From the NCBI GenBank assembly GCA_022574265.1, contig JACZSI010000109.1:1-6049 (forward strand): a stretch of 6,049 nt of DNA. Reading direction: 5' to 3'. Within the stretch, counting starts at the first letter, position 1; each line of letters begins with the position of its first letter. Origin of the DNA: Chloroflexota bacterium. Its GTDB lineage: Bacteria > Chloroflexota > Dehalococcoidia > Lucifugimonadales > Australimonadaceae. The notes beneath the pieces were generated by a model. It searched no databases and had not been told where the DNA came from. It saw nothing but the letters and a program-made list of their open reading frames with translations. A program made the translations under genes and the position numbers. Shown in pieces: positions 1 through 5,385 of the stretch.

Positions 1-534
1 GGCGGCGCCGACCGCCAGATCGTCGAGCTGGCGCTGGAGGACGGCGGCCGGGCCGAAGACGGCGCGGACGGCTGTGTACCACTGCATGCCTCGGACGCGT
101 TGCAGGCGGCGCAGGCCGTCGGCCAGGTCCGCGGGCGAGGCGCCGGCGGGGAGCGCGTCGGACATCCACTCGTTGTAGCCGACGACCTCCTCGCGGGCCG
201 CGTTCGAGCGCGTGGCGGTCTCCCACGGCCGGCGGATGTCGCGCGTGAAGCGCACGCTGGCGGCGGCGAGGCGGCGGAACTGCGCGTCCATGTCGCGCTC
301 GGCGAGGCCTGAGGGCACGACGGCGAGCTGAAGGTGGCCGTCCGCGAGGCGCGTGCGGATCTCGTAGAGCGGGAAGTTCAGGCTGGCGAGGGCGTGCGTG
401 AGGCCGAAGGCGCGCGCGTGGACCTCGAGCGTGTATTCGAGCGGGCCCGGCGTCTGCGGGAACGCGCCGGCCGGTGCGAACCAGGCCAGGTCTTCGTCGG
501 CGGCGGGGATCCAGACGGCGGGCGCTTGGGTCAT
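1..534 (-). CDS. Partial CDS (C-terminus outside window), possible PEP-utilising-enzyme-like N-terminal region
   Basis: The frame is open from an ATG at 534-532 to the left edge, giving 178 residues with no stop. The start lies one base after the stop of the upstream propeller gene (TGA-C-ATG), with no clear Shine-Dalgarno sequence, so translation probably depends on reinitiation or coupling. The product begins MTQAPAVWIPAADEDLAWF and contains a run around residues 25-75 (FPQTPGPLEYTL, then FPLYEIRTRLADGHLQLAVVPSG). This resembles, from memory only, the N-terminal part of proteins annotated as PEP-utilising enzymes in Chloroflexota, where a W...FP.PLTPL segment precedes a short beta strand region. 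No signal peptide or membrane segment is seen. The catalytic swivelling His domain of that family would lie outside the window, so the assignment cannot be tested here. It is a real gene by position, frame and continuity with the operon, but its function is uncertain. Confidence 0.6.
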   Translation of the reverse strand, partial: MTQAPAVWIPAADEDLAWFAPAGAFPQTPGPLEYTLEVHARAFGLTHALASLNFPLYEIRTRLADGHLQLAVVPSGLAERDMDAQFRRLAAASVRFTRDIRRPWETATRSNAAREEVVGYNEWMSDALPAGASPADLADGLRRLQRVRGMQWYTAVRAVFGPAAVLQRQLDDLAVGAA

Positions 535-535
535 G

Positions 536-1579
536 TCAGGAGAGGGCCACGCAGAGGGAGCGGACGGCGCCCTCCATGGGGTAGATCTCGCGCCAGGTGT
601 CGCCCTGGTCCGGGCTCTCCCAGATACCTCCGTTCGGGGACCTCTCGTCGCCCTCGACCCGCCCCGACAGGCCGAACCCGGCGTAGAGCCAGGAGTCGTT
701 GGCGGGGTCGCTGACGATGGCTGAGACCATGGGCTTCATGGTCGGTGGCAGTCCGCCGGCAAGCTGCTCCCAGTGGAGGCCGCCGTCGGTGCTGCGGAAG
801 ATGGCGGAGGCCGAGCGCTCGGGGCGGGACCACGCGGGTGGGGAGCCGAACGCGGTCGCGAGATAAAGGGTCGATGCCTCTCCCGCTCGCATTCGCATGT
901 GGAAGTCGTGCATGTAGTCGCGGTCCATGCCGTCCTGGGAGAGCGCCCAGGTCTTGCCCTGGTCGTCGCTGCGATAGAAGCCGCGGGCGGTGGCGGCGTA
1001 GTAGCGGCTCTTGTCCGAAGGGTCCCCGGCCACCATGTGGATGTCGAGGTACTCGATGCCGGTGGAAACGTCCTCCCACGTCTCGCCGCGGTCGAAGGTG
1101 CGGACGATCCCGCCGTGCTCGAGCGCCAGGTGGATGATGCGCGGGTCGGAGGGGTGGACGAAGATGTCCTTGACGTGCCCCTCGTGCGGGGGCTGCGGGA
1201 ACCACCACTGGTCCTTGACCGCCTCCGGCATGCGCTGGAGGCCCTCGATCTCCGTCCAGCTCGCGCCGTCGTCGTCGGAGCGGAGCAGCCGGACGGGCTC
1301 CGTGCCGGCGTAGACGGTCCGCGCGTCCGTTGGGTCCACGGAGACCGCGCGCACGTCGTCTTTGAGCACGAGGTCCCAGGTCGAGCCACCGTCGTGGCTG
1401 CGGAAGAGCCCTTCCCCGTACACGGCCGCGTAGACGGAGGCTGCCGCGCTGGCGACGGCGAACTCGCCTACCTCCTTGCCCTCGAGGCCGGTGCGCTCGG
1501 GCACCCATCGGCCGTCGTGGTCCGCCAGCACCTCGACGCGGTCTTCCATCCCGATGTACATCCGCTTCTGCGCGCTCAT
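536..1579 (-). CDS. Asp-box (BNR) beta-propeller protein, sialidase/VPS10/YCF48-like fold
   Basis: This is a 347-residue protein beginning MSAQKRMYIGMEDRVEVL. Six Asp-box motifs of the form S/T-x-D-x-G-x-x-W are visible: SHDGGSTW (61-68), SDDDGASW (101-108), TFDRGETW (161-168), SDDQGKTW (204-211), STDGGLHW (263-270) and SPDQGDTW (322-329). Each follows a strand of the type G-L/I-F/V-R, and intervening VDP/HPSDP/GDPSD turns recur, so the protein should fold as a six- or seven-bladed propeller. Asp-boxes are structural and do not show sialidase activity; no sialidase FRIP motif or arginine triad is apparent. There is no signal peptide, so it is probably cytoplasmic, unlike many secreted propellers. 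The ATG is chosen because AGAGGAG lies six bases upstream and overlaps the stop of the amidohydrolase gene. The same frame stays open much further upstream through that gene, but that part is a shadow translation. A ligand-binding, lactonase-like or scaffold role with the amidohydrolase is inference. Confidence 0.88.
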   Translation of the reverse strand: MSAQKRMYIGMEDRVEVLADHDGRWVPERTGLEGKEVGEFAVASAAASVYAAVYGEGLFRSHDGGSTWDLVLKDDVRAVSVDPTDARTVYAGTEPVRLLRSDDDGASWTEIEGLQRMPEAVKDQWWFPQPPHEGHVKDIFVHPSDPRIIHLALEHGGIVRTFDRGETWEDVSTGIEYLDIHMVAGDPSDKSRYYAATARGFYRSDDQGKTWALSQDGMDRDYMHDFHMRMRAGEASTLYLATAFGSPPAWSRPERSASAIFRSTDGGLHWEQLAGGLPPTMKPMVSAIVSDPANDSWLYAGFGLSGRVEGDERSPNGGIWESPDQGDTWREIYPMEGAVRSLCVALS

Positions 1580-1585
1580 GCGGTG

Positions 1586-1592
1586 CTCCTCT
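1586..1592 (-). promoter_or_regulatory. Ribosome binding site of the propeller gene
   Basis: AGAGGAG is read on the minus strand, six bases before the ATG at 1579-1577. Its first two bases are the last two of the amidohydrolase stop codon TAG (1593-1591). It fixes the propeller start and implies co-translation with the upstream gene. Confidence 0.75.
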
Positions 1593-2763
1593 ACGAGAGG
1601 TTGAAGCAACGGGCCGCGTTGTCCCAGAAGATCTTCTGCTTCTGCTCGCGGCTGAGGACGTCCCAGCCGACGGCGAGGTCGACGGAGCCGGGGAACCGGG
1701 ACTCCGCGTGGGGGTAGTCGGAGCTGAACATGAGGACGTGATCGCCCATGAGCTCGTTGACCATGCGCACCATGTCGGGGCCTTCGTGCAGGACGATGGC
1801 GGCGAAGAAGCGTCCGTCGGTCATGTACTCGGTCATGGTGTGCTGGAGGTGCTCCGCGACGTAGCCCATGTAGACCACCTGGTCCTCCATGCGCTTCATC
1901 CAGAATGGCAGCCAGCCGAAGCCGGATTCGAGGATGGCGAAATGGAGCTGAGGGAAGCGGTCCATCAAGCCCGCGCCCATGAAGGAGGCGATGGCCCGCA
2001 TGGCGGCCCACGGGTGCGAGGCGGTCCGCCCGATGAAGGGGTTGTCCCAGAGGTCGCGGTAGCCCGGATAGCCGGCGGCGAAGCTGTGGTGTGCGATGCA
2101 GAGGCCCGCCTCCTCGGCCGCGGCCCAGATGGGGAGCAGGTCGGGGTGGTCGAGCGGGTAGTCGAGCGGCAGCTCTGCTTTGAGCGCGACGGCCCAGGGC
2201 TTCTGCCCCCAGGTCTTGATCTCGGAGACGTTGTCCTCGACGGAGAGGCGCGCGTTGAAGCTGATCATGGCCGTCAGCCGGCCGGGGTAGGCCGAGCAGA
2301 CGTCGTCGACGAGGCGGTGGTGGGCCTGGAGGAGCCCCAGCTCGACGGCCGGGTCCTGATGGCCGCCCATGGGCGTGGTCACGAGGAGCTGCGTGTCGAC
2401 GCCCTCCTCGTCCATCTCCCGGATGCGGGCGGGGATGTCGTGGTCCTCCGCGCCGACGGTCGGTTGACGCTCGCCCATGAAGGTCTGGAAACCCCGCTCT
2501 TCGCCCTCGCGGGGGCCGGCCTCGCCCAGGCGGCGCGGCTCGCGGCCGCCCCAGCCCTCGCCCTTGTCCTTGGGGAAGCTGTAGTAGTGCCTTTTCTCGG
2601 TCTCGGTGAGGACTTGGCCGGCGCGGCCGTACTTGCGGGTGCGGGTGAACTGCGCCAGCTCGGCCTCGCGGGCTCTGAGGTCCCGGTCGAAGTACGGGAC
2701 CAGGCTTTCGACCGACGGTGCGAAGTGCGTATCGGCGTCGAAGACGCGGAATCCATCCCTCAC
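1591..2763 (-). CDS. Amidohydrolase family 2 protein (PF04909, ACMSD-like TIM-barrel metal hydrolase/decarboxylase)
   Basis: A 390-residue protein with the hallmarks of the ACMSD-like amidohydrolase family. The first metal motif is FDADTHF (residues 8-14), in which Asp11 stands where classical members have the first His of HxH; this D-x-D-x-H variant is common in the environmental subfamily. Other expected ligands are His225 or His226 (AGLCIAHHSFAAG), possibly His250 (ASHPWAAM), and the terminal Asp349 in FSSDYPHAES. The signature FAILESGFGWLPFWMKRMEDQ (275-295) is typical of the family's metal-dependent decarboxylase and hydrolase members. Residues 40-105 are a charged insertion common in proteins acting on aromatic-ring-cleavage or similar acids. 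There is no signal peptide, so it should be cytoplasmic. The start is GTG at 2763-2761 with GGAGG seven bases upstream, which places the first metal motif at residue 9 as in relatives. It is the second gene of the minus-strand operon. The substrate cannot be deduced; decarboxylation or C-C/C-N hydrolysis are both possible. Confidence 0.92.
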   Translation of the reverse strand: MRDGFRVFDADTHFAPSVESLVPYFDRDLRAREAELAQFTRTRKYGRAGQVLTETEKRHYYSFPKDKGEGWGGREPRRLGEAGPREGEERGFQTFMGERQPTVGAEDHDIPARIREMDEEGVDTQLLVTTPMGGHQDPAVELGLLQAHHRLVDDVCSAYPGRLTAMISFNARLSVEDNVSEIKTWGQKPWAVALKAELPLDYPLDHPDLLPIWAAAEEAGLCIAHHSFAAGYPGYRDLWDNPFIGRTASHPWAAMRAIASFMGAGLMDRFPQLHFAILESGFGWLPFWMKRMEDQVVYMGYVAEHLQHTMTEYMTDGRFFAAIVLHEGPDMVRMVNELMGDHVLMFSSDYPHAESRFPGSVDLAVGWDVLSREQKQKIFWDNAARCFNLS

Positions 2764-2840
2764 GAGCGTCCCTCCGTGCGTGGGCGTTCCCGCCGGCCCA
2801 CTGTAGCGCGCGGGACACGGGCCAGCAAGCGGGAGCGCGT
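2764..2840 (-). other. 77-base gap between the regulator and amidohydrolase genes
   Basis: No open frame of note. A weak long-range stem pairs GGCCC (2795-2799) with GGGCC (2819-2823), and CGCGCG lies in the loop; it is not followed by a T-run, so it is not a convincing terminator. The gap could allow a separate internal promoter for the three-gene catabolic block, but no box is clear. Confidence 0.3.
2771..2775 (-). promoter_or_regulatory. Ribosome binding site of the amidohydrolase gene
   Basis: GGAGG on the minus strand, seven bases before the GTG at 2763-2761. It supports GTG as the start codon; no ATG in this frame is available close by. Confidence 0.7.
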
Positions 2841-3116
2841 CTATGGAGAGGGGCGCTGGGCCGCAGCGGGGGCCGTTGCCAGCAGCACGAACAGGACGAC
2901 CTGGACCCGGCGGTCGACGCCATCGGCCCGGGGCAGCTTCTCGTACATCGCCGAGACGCGGTTCTCGACGGTCTTGGGACTGAGGAACAGCCGCTCGGCT
3001 ATCTTCGCGTTGGTCCAGCCCTCGGCCATCTGGTCGACGACCTCCCGCTCTTGCGGGCTGAGCACGGCCATGAAGTTCTCGGCCTGAGCGGCCTTGCTCG
3101 CCGTCGTTCCGATCAT
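2841..3116 (-). CDS. Single-domain LuxR/GerE-type HTH transcriptional regulator
   Basis: A 91-residue protein made almost entirely of a GerE-type helix-turn-helix domain (about residues 17-78). The core reads LSPQEREVVDQMAEGWTNAK followed by IAERLFLSPKTVENRVSAMY and EKL, with the invariant E23-R24-E25, the G33-x-x-N36 turn and the recognition helix S46-P47-K48-T49-V50. After the helix the chain continues GVDRRVQVVLFVLLATAP, like the response-regulator subgroup that ends in DDHRRVLAVLAYL. No receiver or sensor domain precedes it: the frame is open to 3377, but the extra upstream residues look like translated intergenic DNA and would overlap the cupin gene. The ATG at 3116-3114 is chosen; AGGGGG lies four bases upstream and is a modest ribosome site. 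Location at the head of the minus-strand operon and divergent from the cupins suggests a local regulator. The signal it answers to is unknown, since it carries no phosphorylation or ligand domain. Confidence 0.88.
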   Translation of the reverse strand: MIGTTASKAAQAENFMAVLSPQEREVVDQMAEGWTNAKIAERLFLSPKTVENRVSAMYEKLPRADGVDRRVQVVLFVLLATAPAAAQRPSP

Positions 3117-3218
3117 GATGCCCCCTGTGCGTTGCCCGACCCGGCTGGAGCCGGCGGTCGCATCCTCACGCGCACCTTGGAGGATAGGAGCCGGGGGGCG
3201 GGAGGCCCTATCGCACGA

Positions 3219-3251
3219 GCGGGTGATGTGCGGGTGAGCGGTGGGTGATGG
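3219..3251. repeat. Three tandem 11-bp repeats with GGGTGA core (candidate operator)
   Basis: Three consecutive 11-mers are present: GCGGGTGATGT (3219-3229), GCGGGTGAGCG (3230-3240) and GTGGGTGATGG (3241-3251). The GGGTGA cores begin at 3221, 3232 and 3243, exactly 11 bases apart, so they face nearly the same side of the helix. The array sits about 100 bases upstream of the LuxR-type gene and about 110 bases upstream of the cupin start, inside the divergent intergenic region. This geometry suits cooperative binding of a regulator, possibly the adjacent HTH protein. Binding is inference; the spacing and sequence are directly visible. Confidence 0.55.
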
Positions 3252-3289
3252 GCTCCGCGGTCCGCGGGTGCAGGAGCGGGCCCAGATTT

Positions 3290-3318
3290 TTGCAGCACGG
3301 GGCCGCCGCGAGTACAGT
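3290..3318 (+). promoter_or_regulatory. Candidate sigma-70-like promoter of the cupin genes
   Basis: TTGCAG (3290-3295) and TACAGT (3313-3318) are separated by 17 bases, the optimal spacing. The -10 box matches four of six consensus positions and the -35 box three. It lies in an AT-richer pocket beginning with five T (3287-3291), and would give a leader of about 35 bases before the cupin ATG. The promoter rules for this organism are unknown, so the call is tentative. Confidence 0.35.
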
Positions 3319-3350
3319 ACGTCTCGGCCCCGCTGAGGCGACCTTGTGAA

Positions 3351-3355
3351 GGAGG
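3351..3355 (+). promoter_or_regulatory. Ribosome binding site of the single-domain cupin gene
   Basis: GGAGG five bases before the ATG at 3361. A GTG in the same frame at 3346 would place this site inside the coding region, so the ATG is the better start. Confidence 0.8.
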
Positions 3356-3360
3356 GACTC

Positions 3361-3840
3361 ATGGCCACCGAAACCAAGGCATCCCCGAAGACTTCGACGT
3401 TCTCGATCGAGGGCCCCTACCTGTCGGCCGGGCGCGTCAACATCGACCTGGCGCGGACGGACCTGCTCTCGCTGAGCCTGAAGATCAACGCGGAGGGCGG
3501 CGAGAACGCGGTCCACGCGCATACGGCCGAGGATCACTCCTTCATCGTGCTGGAGGGCGAGGTGACGTTCTACGACGAGCACGGGGAGGGGAAGACGCTC
3601 GGGGCCTACGAGGGCATCATGATCCCGAAGGGCGCCTACTACCGCTACCTGAACACCGGCGAACGCAACCTGTTCATGCTGCGGGTCGGCGCAAGGCGCG
3701 AGGCCGAGGCGGGCAAGCCCTCACGCCACAAGCCCGACGGCAGCCCGATCCTCGGGGACGACGTGGAGAATTTCCACATCGACGGCGTGCCCATCCCCGG
3801 CAAGTCATTCGGCAACAAGGGCGCGCCCTTGACCCACTAG
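3361..3840 (+). CDS. Small single-domain cupin protein (Cupin_2-like) with variant metal ligands
   Basis: A 159-residue protein, MATETKASPKT onward, with one conserved beta-barrel at about residues 40-112. Cupin motif 1 reads HAHTAEDHSFIVLEGEV (52-68), giving His52, His54 and His59, with His59 where most cupins have Glu or Gln. Motif 2 reads YEGIMIPKGAYYRYLNTGE (83-101); the usual metal-binding His is replaced by Tyr (Tyr93 or Tyr94). The C-terminal tail (about 113-159) is polar, with PDGSPILGDD and a PIPGKSFGNKGAP segment, and is probably extended. There is no signal peptide. Cupins of this size may be dioxygenases, isomerases or non-catalytic binding proteins; the substrate cannot be named. 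The gene is divergent from the regulator and 85 bases upstream of the two-domain cupin, probably in one transcript with it. Confidence 0.88.
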   Translation: MATETKASPKTSTFSIEGPYLSAGRVNIDLARTDLLSLSLKINAEGGENAVHAHTAEDHSFIVLEGEVTFYDEHGEGKTLGAYEGIMIPKGAYYRYLNTGERNLFMLRVGARREAEAGKPSRHKPDGSPILGDDVENFHIDGVPIPGKSFGNKGAPLTH

Positions 3841-3925
3841 GGGTAGTGGCGCCAGCTCCGGCACAGGGCTGTCGTTCATCACATGGGCATCGCCCTTGCA
3901 CTCGGAACCAACAACGGAGGACGAT
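3841..3925 (+). other. 85-base gap between the two cupin genes
   Basis: Contains the 8-bp palindrome TGGCGCCA (3847-3854) and a small stem GGGC-ATC-GCCC (3885-3895). Neither is followed by a T-run, so no terminator is visible and co-transcription of the cupins is the simpler reading. Confidence 0.3.
3916..3920 (+). promoter_or_regulatory. Ribosome binding site deciding the bicupin start
   Basis: GGAGG five bases before the GTG at 3926. A TTG further upstream (3896) is in frame but has no such site, and an ATG at 3924 is out of frame and runs straight into TGA. Confidence 0.75.
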
Positions 3926-5083
3926 GTGACGCAGACGACGAACGTCCAGGACGAGATCACCAGAGACAGCAACCGCGGCGGCAAGTACCTCTACGACCGC
4001 TGGATGGAGGCCCAGGGGGTGCCTGTCCACCGGGGCTACTTCATCGAGGACCTCAAGACCGTCGAGGTTGGGCCGTGGGCGGAGCGCGAGTGCAACGCCG
4101 CGTTCATCCAGGTCTCGGGCATGGAGGGCGTCGCGGAGGCGCGCATCACGGAGATCGCGCCGGGGGCAACGGTGCCGCCGCTCAAGTTCGCGCTGGACGA
4201 GCTCATCTACACGATCAGCGGCTGGGGTATCGCCACGGTGTGGACCGAAGGCGTGCCGAAGCACAGCTTCGAGTTCGGCCCACGCAGCCTGTTCCTGATC
4301 CCGCGCGGGTGCCACCGGCAGTTCGCGAACGCGCGCGGGGACCAGACGCTGCGGCTGCTGCACAACAACTACCTGCCGGTCGCGATGTCGCTCGAGCCGG
4401 ACCCGGGGTTCTACTTCAACAACGCCTACCTGCACCCGGAGCTGCTCCAGCCCAAGGACGACGAGCTGTACGCGGTCGCCAAGCGGGCTCCCGACCTGGG
4501 CCGGGGCGCGACCTGGTACGGGAACTTCTTCACGGACATGGGCGCCTGGGATGACCTCGTGCCACACCGCAAGCGCGGCGGCGGCGGCCACGTGGTGGAC
4601 GTGTCGTTCCCCCACTCGCAGATGGGCGGGCACATGTCGGTCTTCCCGCCAGGCACGTACAAGAAGGGTCACCGCCACGGTCCCGGCCGGGTGATCGTGA
4701 TCCCGGCGGGCGAGGGTTACTCCATCATGTGGCCGGAGGGGGGCGAGAAGGTGATCGTGCCGTGGCACGAGGGCAGCATGTTCACGCCTCCGGACCGCTG
4801 GTTCCACCAGCACTTCAACGTGAGCGTCACGCCGGCCCGCTACCTGGCGCTGGCCCCGCTGCCGCAGTTCGCCGGCCATAGCGAGGAGGTGGTGGACCGC
4901 GCGCGCAACCAGATCGAGTACCCGAACGAGGAGTCGTGGATACGCGAGAGGTTCGAGGAGGAGCTGGGGAAGCGCGGCCTCGAGAGCCTGATGCCCGAGG
5001 AGGCGTACACGAACGCCGACTTCAAGTGGGGGTACGGCGCTGGCGAGGAGCAGGGGGCGGGGAGCCGCAGCCGCGAGGGCTAG
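3926..5083 (+). CDS. Two-domain cupin (bicupin), 'ethanolamine ammonia-lyase activating protein'-like family
   Basis: A 385-residue protein with a start of GTG and an opening segment GGKYLYDRWMEAQGVPVHRG (18-37) typical of a family of bicupins that databases often name ethanolamine ammonia-lyase activating protein; that name is not experimentally secure. The first cupin barrel spans about 55-150. Its HxH is lost (PPLKFALDELIYTISG, 84-99), keeping Glu92 and a later His130 in IPRGCHRQFAN. The second barrel spans about 220-312 and keeps a full histidine set: His249 and His251 in YKKGHRHGPGRV, and His294 and His296 in PPDRWFHQHFN. The second barrel is therefore the likely metal site. The segment GEGYSIMWPEGGEKVIVPW (262-280) is highly characteristic of the family. 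The C-terminal 40 residues include a charged helix (SWIRERFEEELGKRG) and end in a low-complexity tail. It is cytoplasmic with no signal peptide. Oxygenase or binding activity on an organic acid is plausible; no substrate is assigned. Confidence 0.9.
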   Translation: MTQTTNVQDEITRDSNRGGKYLYDRWMEAQGVPVHRGYFIEDLKTVEVGPWAERECNAAFIQVSGMEGVAEARITEIAPGATVPPLKFALDELIYTISGWGIATVWTEGVPKHSFEFGPRSLFLIPRGCHRQFANARGDQTLRLLHNNYLPVAMSLEPDPGFYFNNAYLHPELLQPKDDELYAVAKRAPDLGRGATWYGNFFTDMGAWDDLVPHRKRGGGGHVVDVSFPHSQMGGHMSVFPPGTYKKGHRHGPGRVIVIPAGEGYSIMWPEGGEKVIVPWHEGSMFTPPDRWFHQHFNVSVTPARYLALAPLPQFAGHSEEVVDRARNQIEYPNEESWIRERFEEELGKRGLESLMPEEAYTNADFKWGYGAGEEQGAGSRSREG

Positions 5084-5326
5084 CGGCTGGGTTCCGTCCT
5101 TCGAAAGCAGGCGGCTGGGCCTGCGCAGCGTCTGGCCGGCGGCCAACGACCGTTTCGACCATCCCCCCGTCCCCCTTCCTCGCCAGGAAGGGGGTGATAA
5201 AGCCAGATACGGGGGACACCCCCGTGCCCCCGGCATAGGGGCTTCGCCCCTCTGCACTCCCCATCCGGCGTCCGGCGGAGGATCTTGAGGCAAGCCTGCC
5301 CGCCACTCGACGCGTTGATCGGCCAA
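5084..5326. repeat. Intergenic hairpin-rich block, probable interspersed repeat
   Basis: No convincing gene lies here. Three perfect stem-loops follow one another: 10-bp stem 5171-5180 / 5185-5194 (CCCCCTTCCT, loop CGCC), 7-bp stem 5209-5215 / 5219-5225 (ACGGGGG, loop ACA), and 6-bp stem 5237-5242 / 5246-5251 (AGGGGC, loop TTC). Read on the minus strand, the DNA between the second and third stems would translate as GGTGVSPVSGFITPFLARKG, a peptide string that recurs in spurious short ORFs of Chloroflexota and Planctomycetes genomes. This suggests a mobile or amplified intergenic repeat of the REP/MITE kind. Ends of the element are not certain; the stretch of clearest structure is about 5150-5265. 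No transposase or target-site duplication was found. Confidence 0.55.
5171..5194. repeat. Perfect 10-bp inverted repeat
   Basis: CCCCCTTCCT pairs exactly with AGGAAGGGGG around a four-base loop CGCC. It is the first and strongest of the three hairpins and would be a stable transcript structure about 90 bases after the bicupin stop, without a T-run. Confidence 0.85.
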
Positions 5327-5357
5327 CGAAGGGGCGCAATCTGATCGCGCCCCTTCG
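5327..5357. terminator. Strong stem-loop between convergent genes, candidate bidirectional terminator
   Basis: CGAAGGGGCGC (5327-5337) pairs exactly with GCGCCCCTTCG (5347-5357) around a nine-base loop. It starts 28 bases after the stop of the minus-strand cupredoxin gene and lies 243 bases after the bicupin stop. The flanking CCAA and TTGG can extend it imperfectly. A long T-run is absent, so intrinsic termination is probable but not proven; it may also act as a 3' stabiliser. Confidence 0.6.
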
Positions 5358-5385
5358 CTTTGGTCCTACGGCCCGGTCCGATCGG

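Noticed and set aside
773..1717. 314-codon plus-strand frame opposite the propeller gene
   Set aside because: It overlaps the Asp-box coding region antisense and its sequence shows no domain, secretion signal or ribosome site.
1580..2923. Long upstream extension of the propeller frame through the amidohydrolase gene
   Set aside because: The extension is an alternate-frame reading of the amidohydrolase, Arg/Pro-rich and motif-free. The ATG at 1579 has a good ribosome site.
1708..3087. 459-codon plus-strand frame opposite the amidohydrolase and regulator genes
   Set aside because: It is antisense to two genes with clear family motifs, and its translation is a low-complexity mix of Val, Ala, Glu, Gly, His and Arg with no recognisable domain, as expected from high GC content.
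3141..3154. Small stem CCGGC-TGGA-GCCGG in the regulator leader
   Set aside because: Five base pairs only, no conserved riboswitch features and no nearby T-run; too common in GC-rich DNA to annotate.
3255..3267. CCGCGG-T-CCGCGG repeated palindrome
   Set aside because: Both copies are self-complementary and very GC-rich, so chance occurrence at this base composition is likely. It might still add to an operator but gives no independent support.
3281..3291. GGGCCC followed by a T-run, resembling a terminator
   Set aside because: The six-base palindrome cannot form a loop, and no plus-strand gene ends just upstream. The T-run is better explained as part of the cupin promoter region.
3117..3377. 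N-terminal extension of the LuxR-type protein
   Set aside because: The extra residues are Arg/Pro/Ser-rich with no receiver domain, and they would overlap the cupin start and its promoter region.
3674..5326. 550-codon minus-strand frame opposite both cupins
   Set aside because: It is rich in Arg, Leu, Val and Ala, spans two motif-bearing genes and the hairpin block, and shows no domain of its own; a shadow frame.
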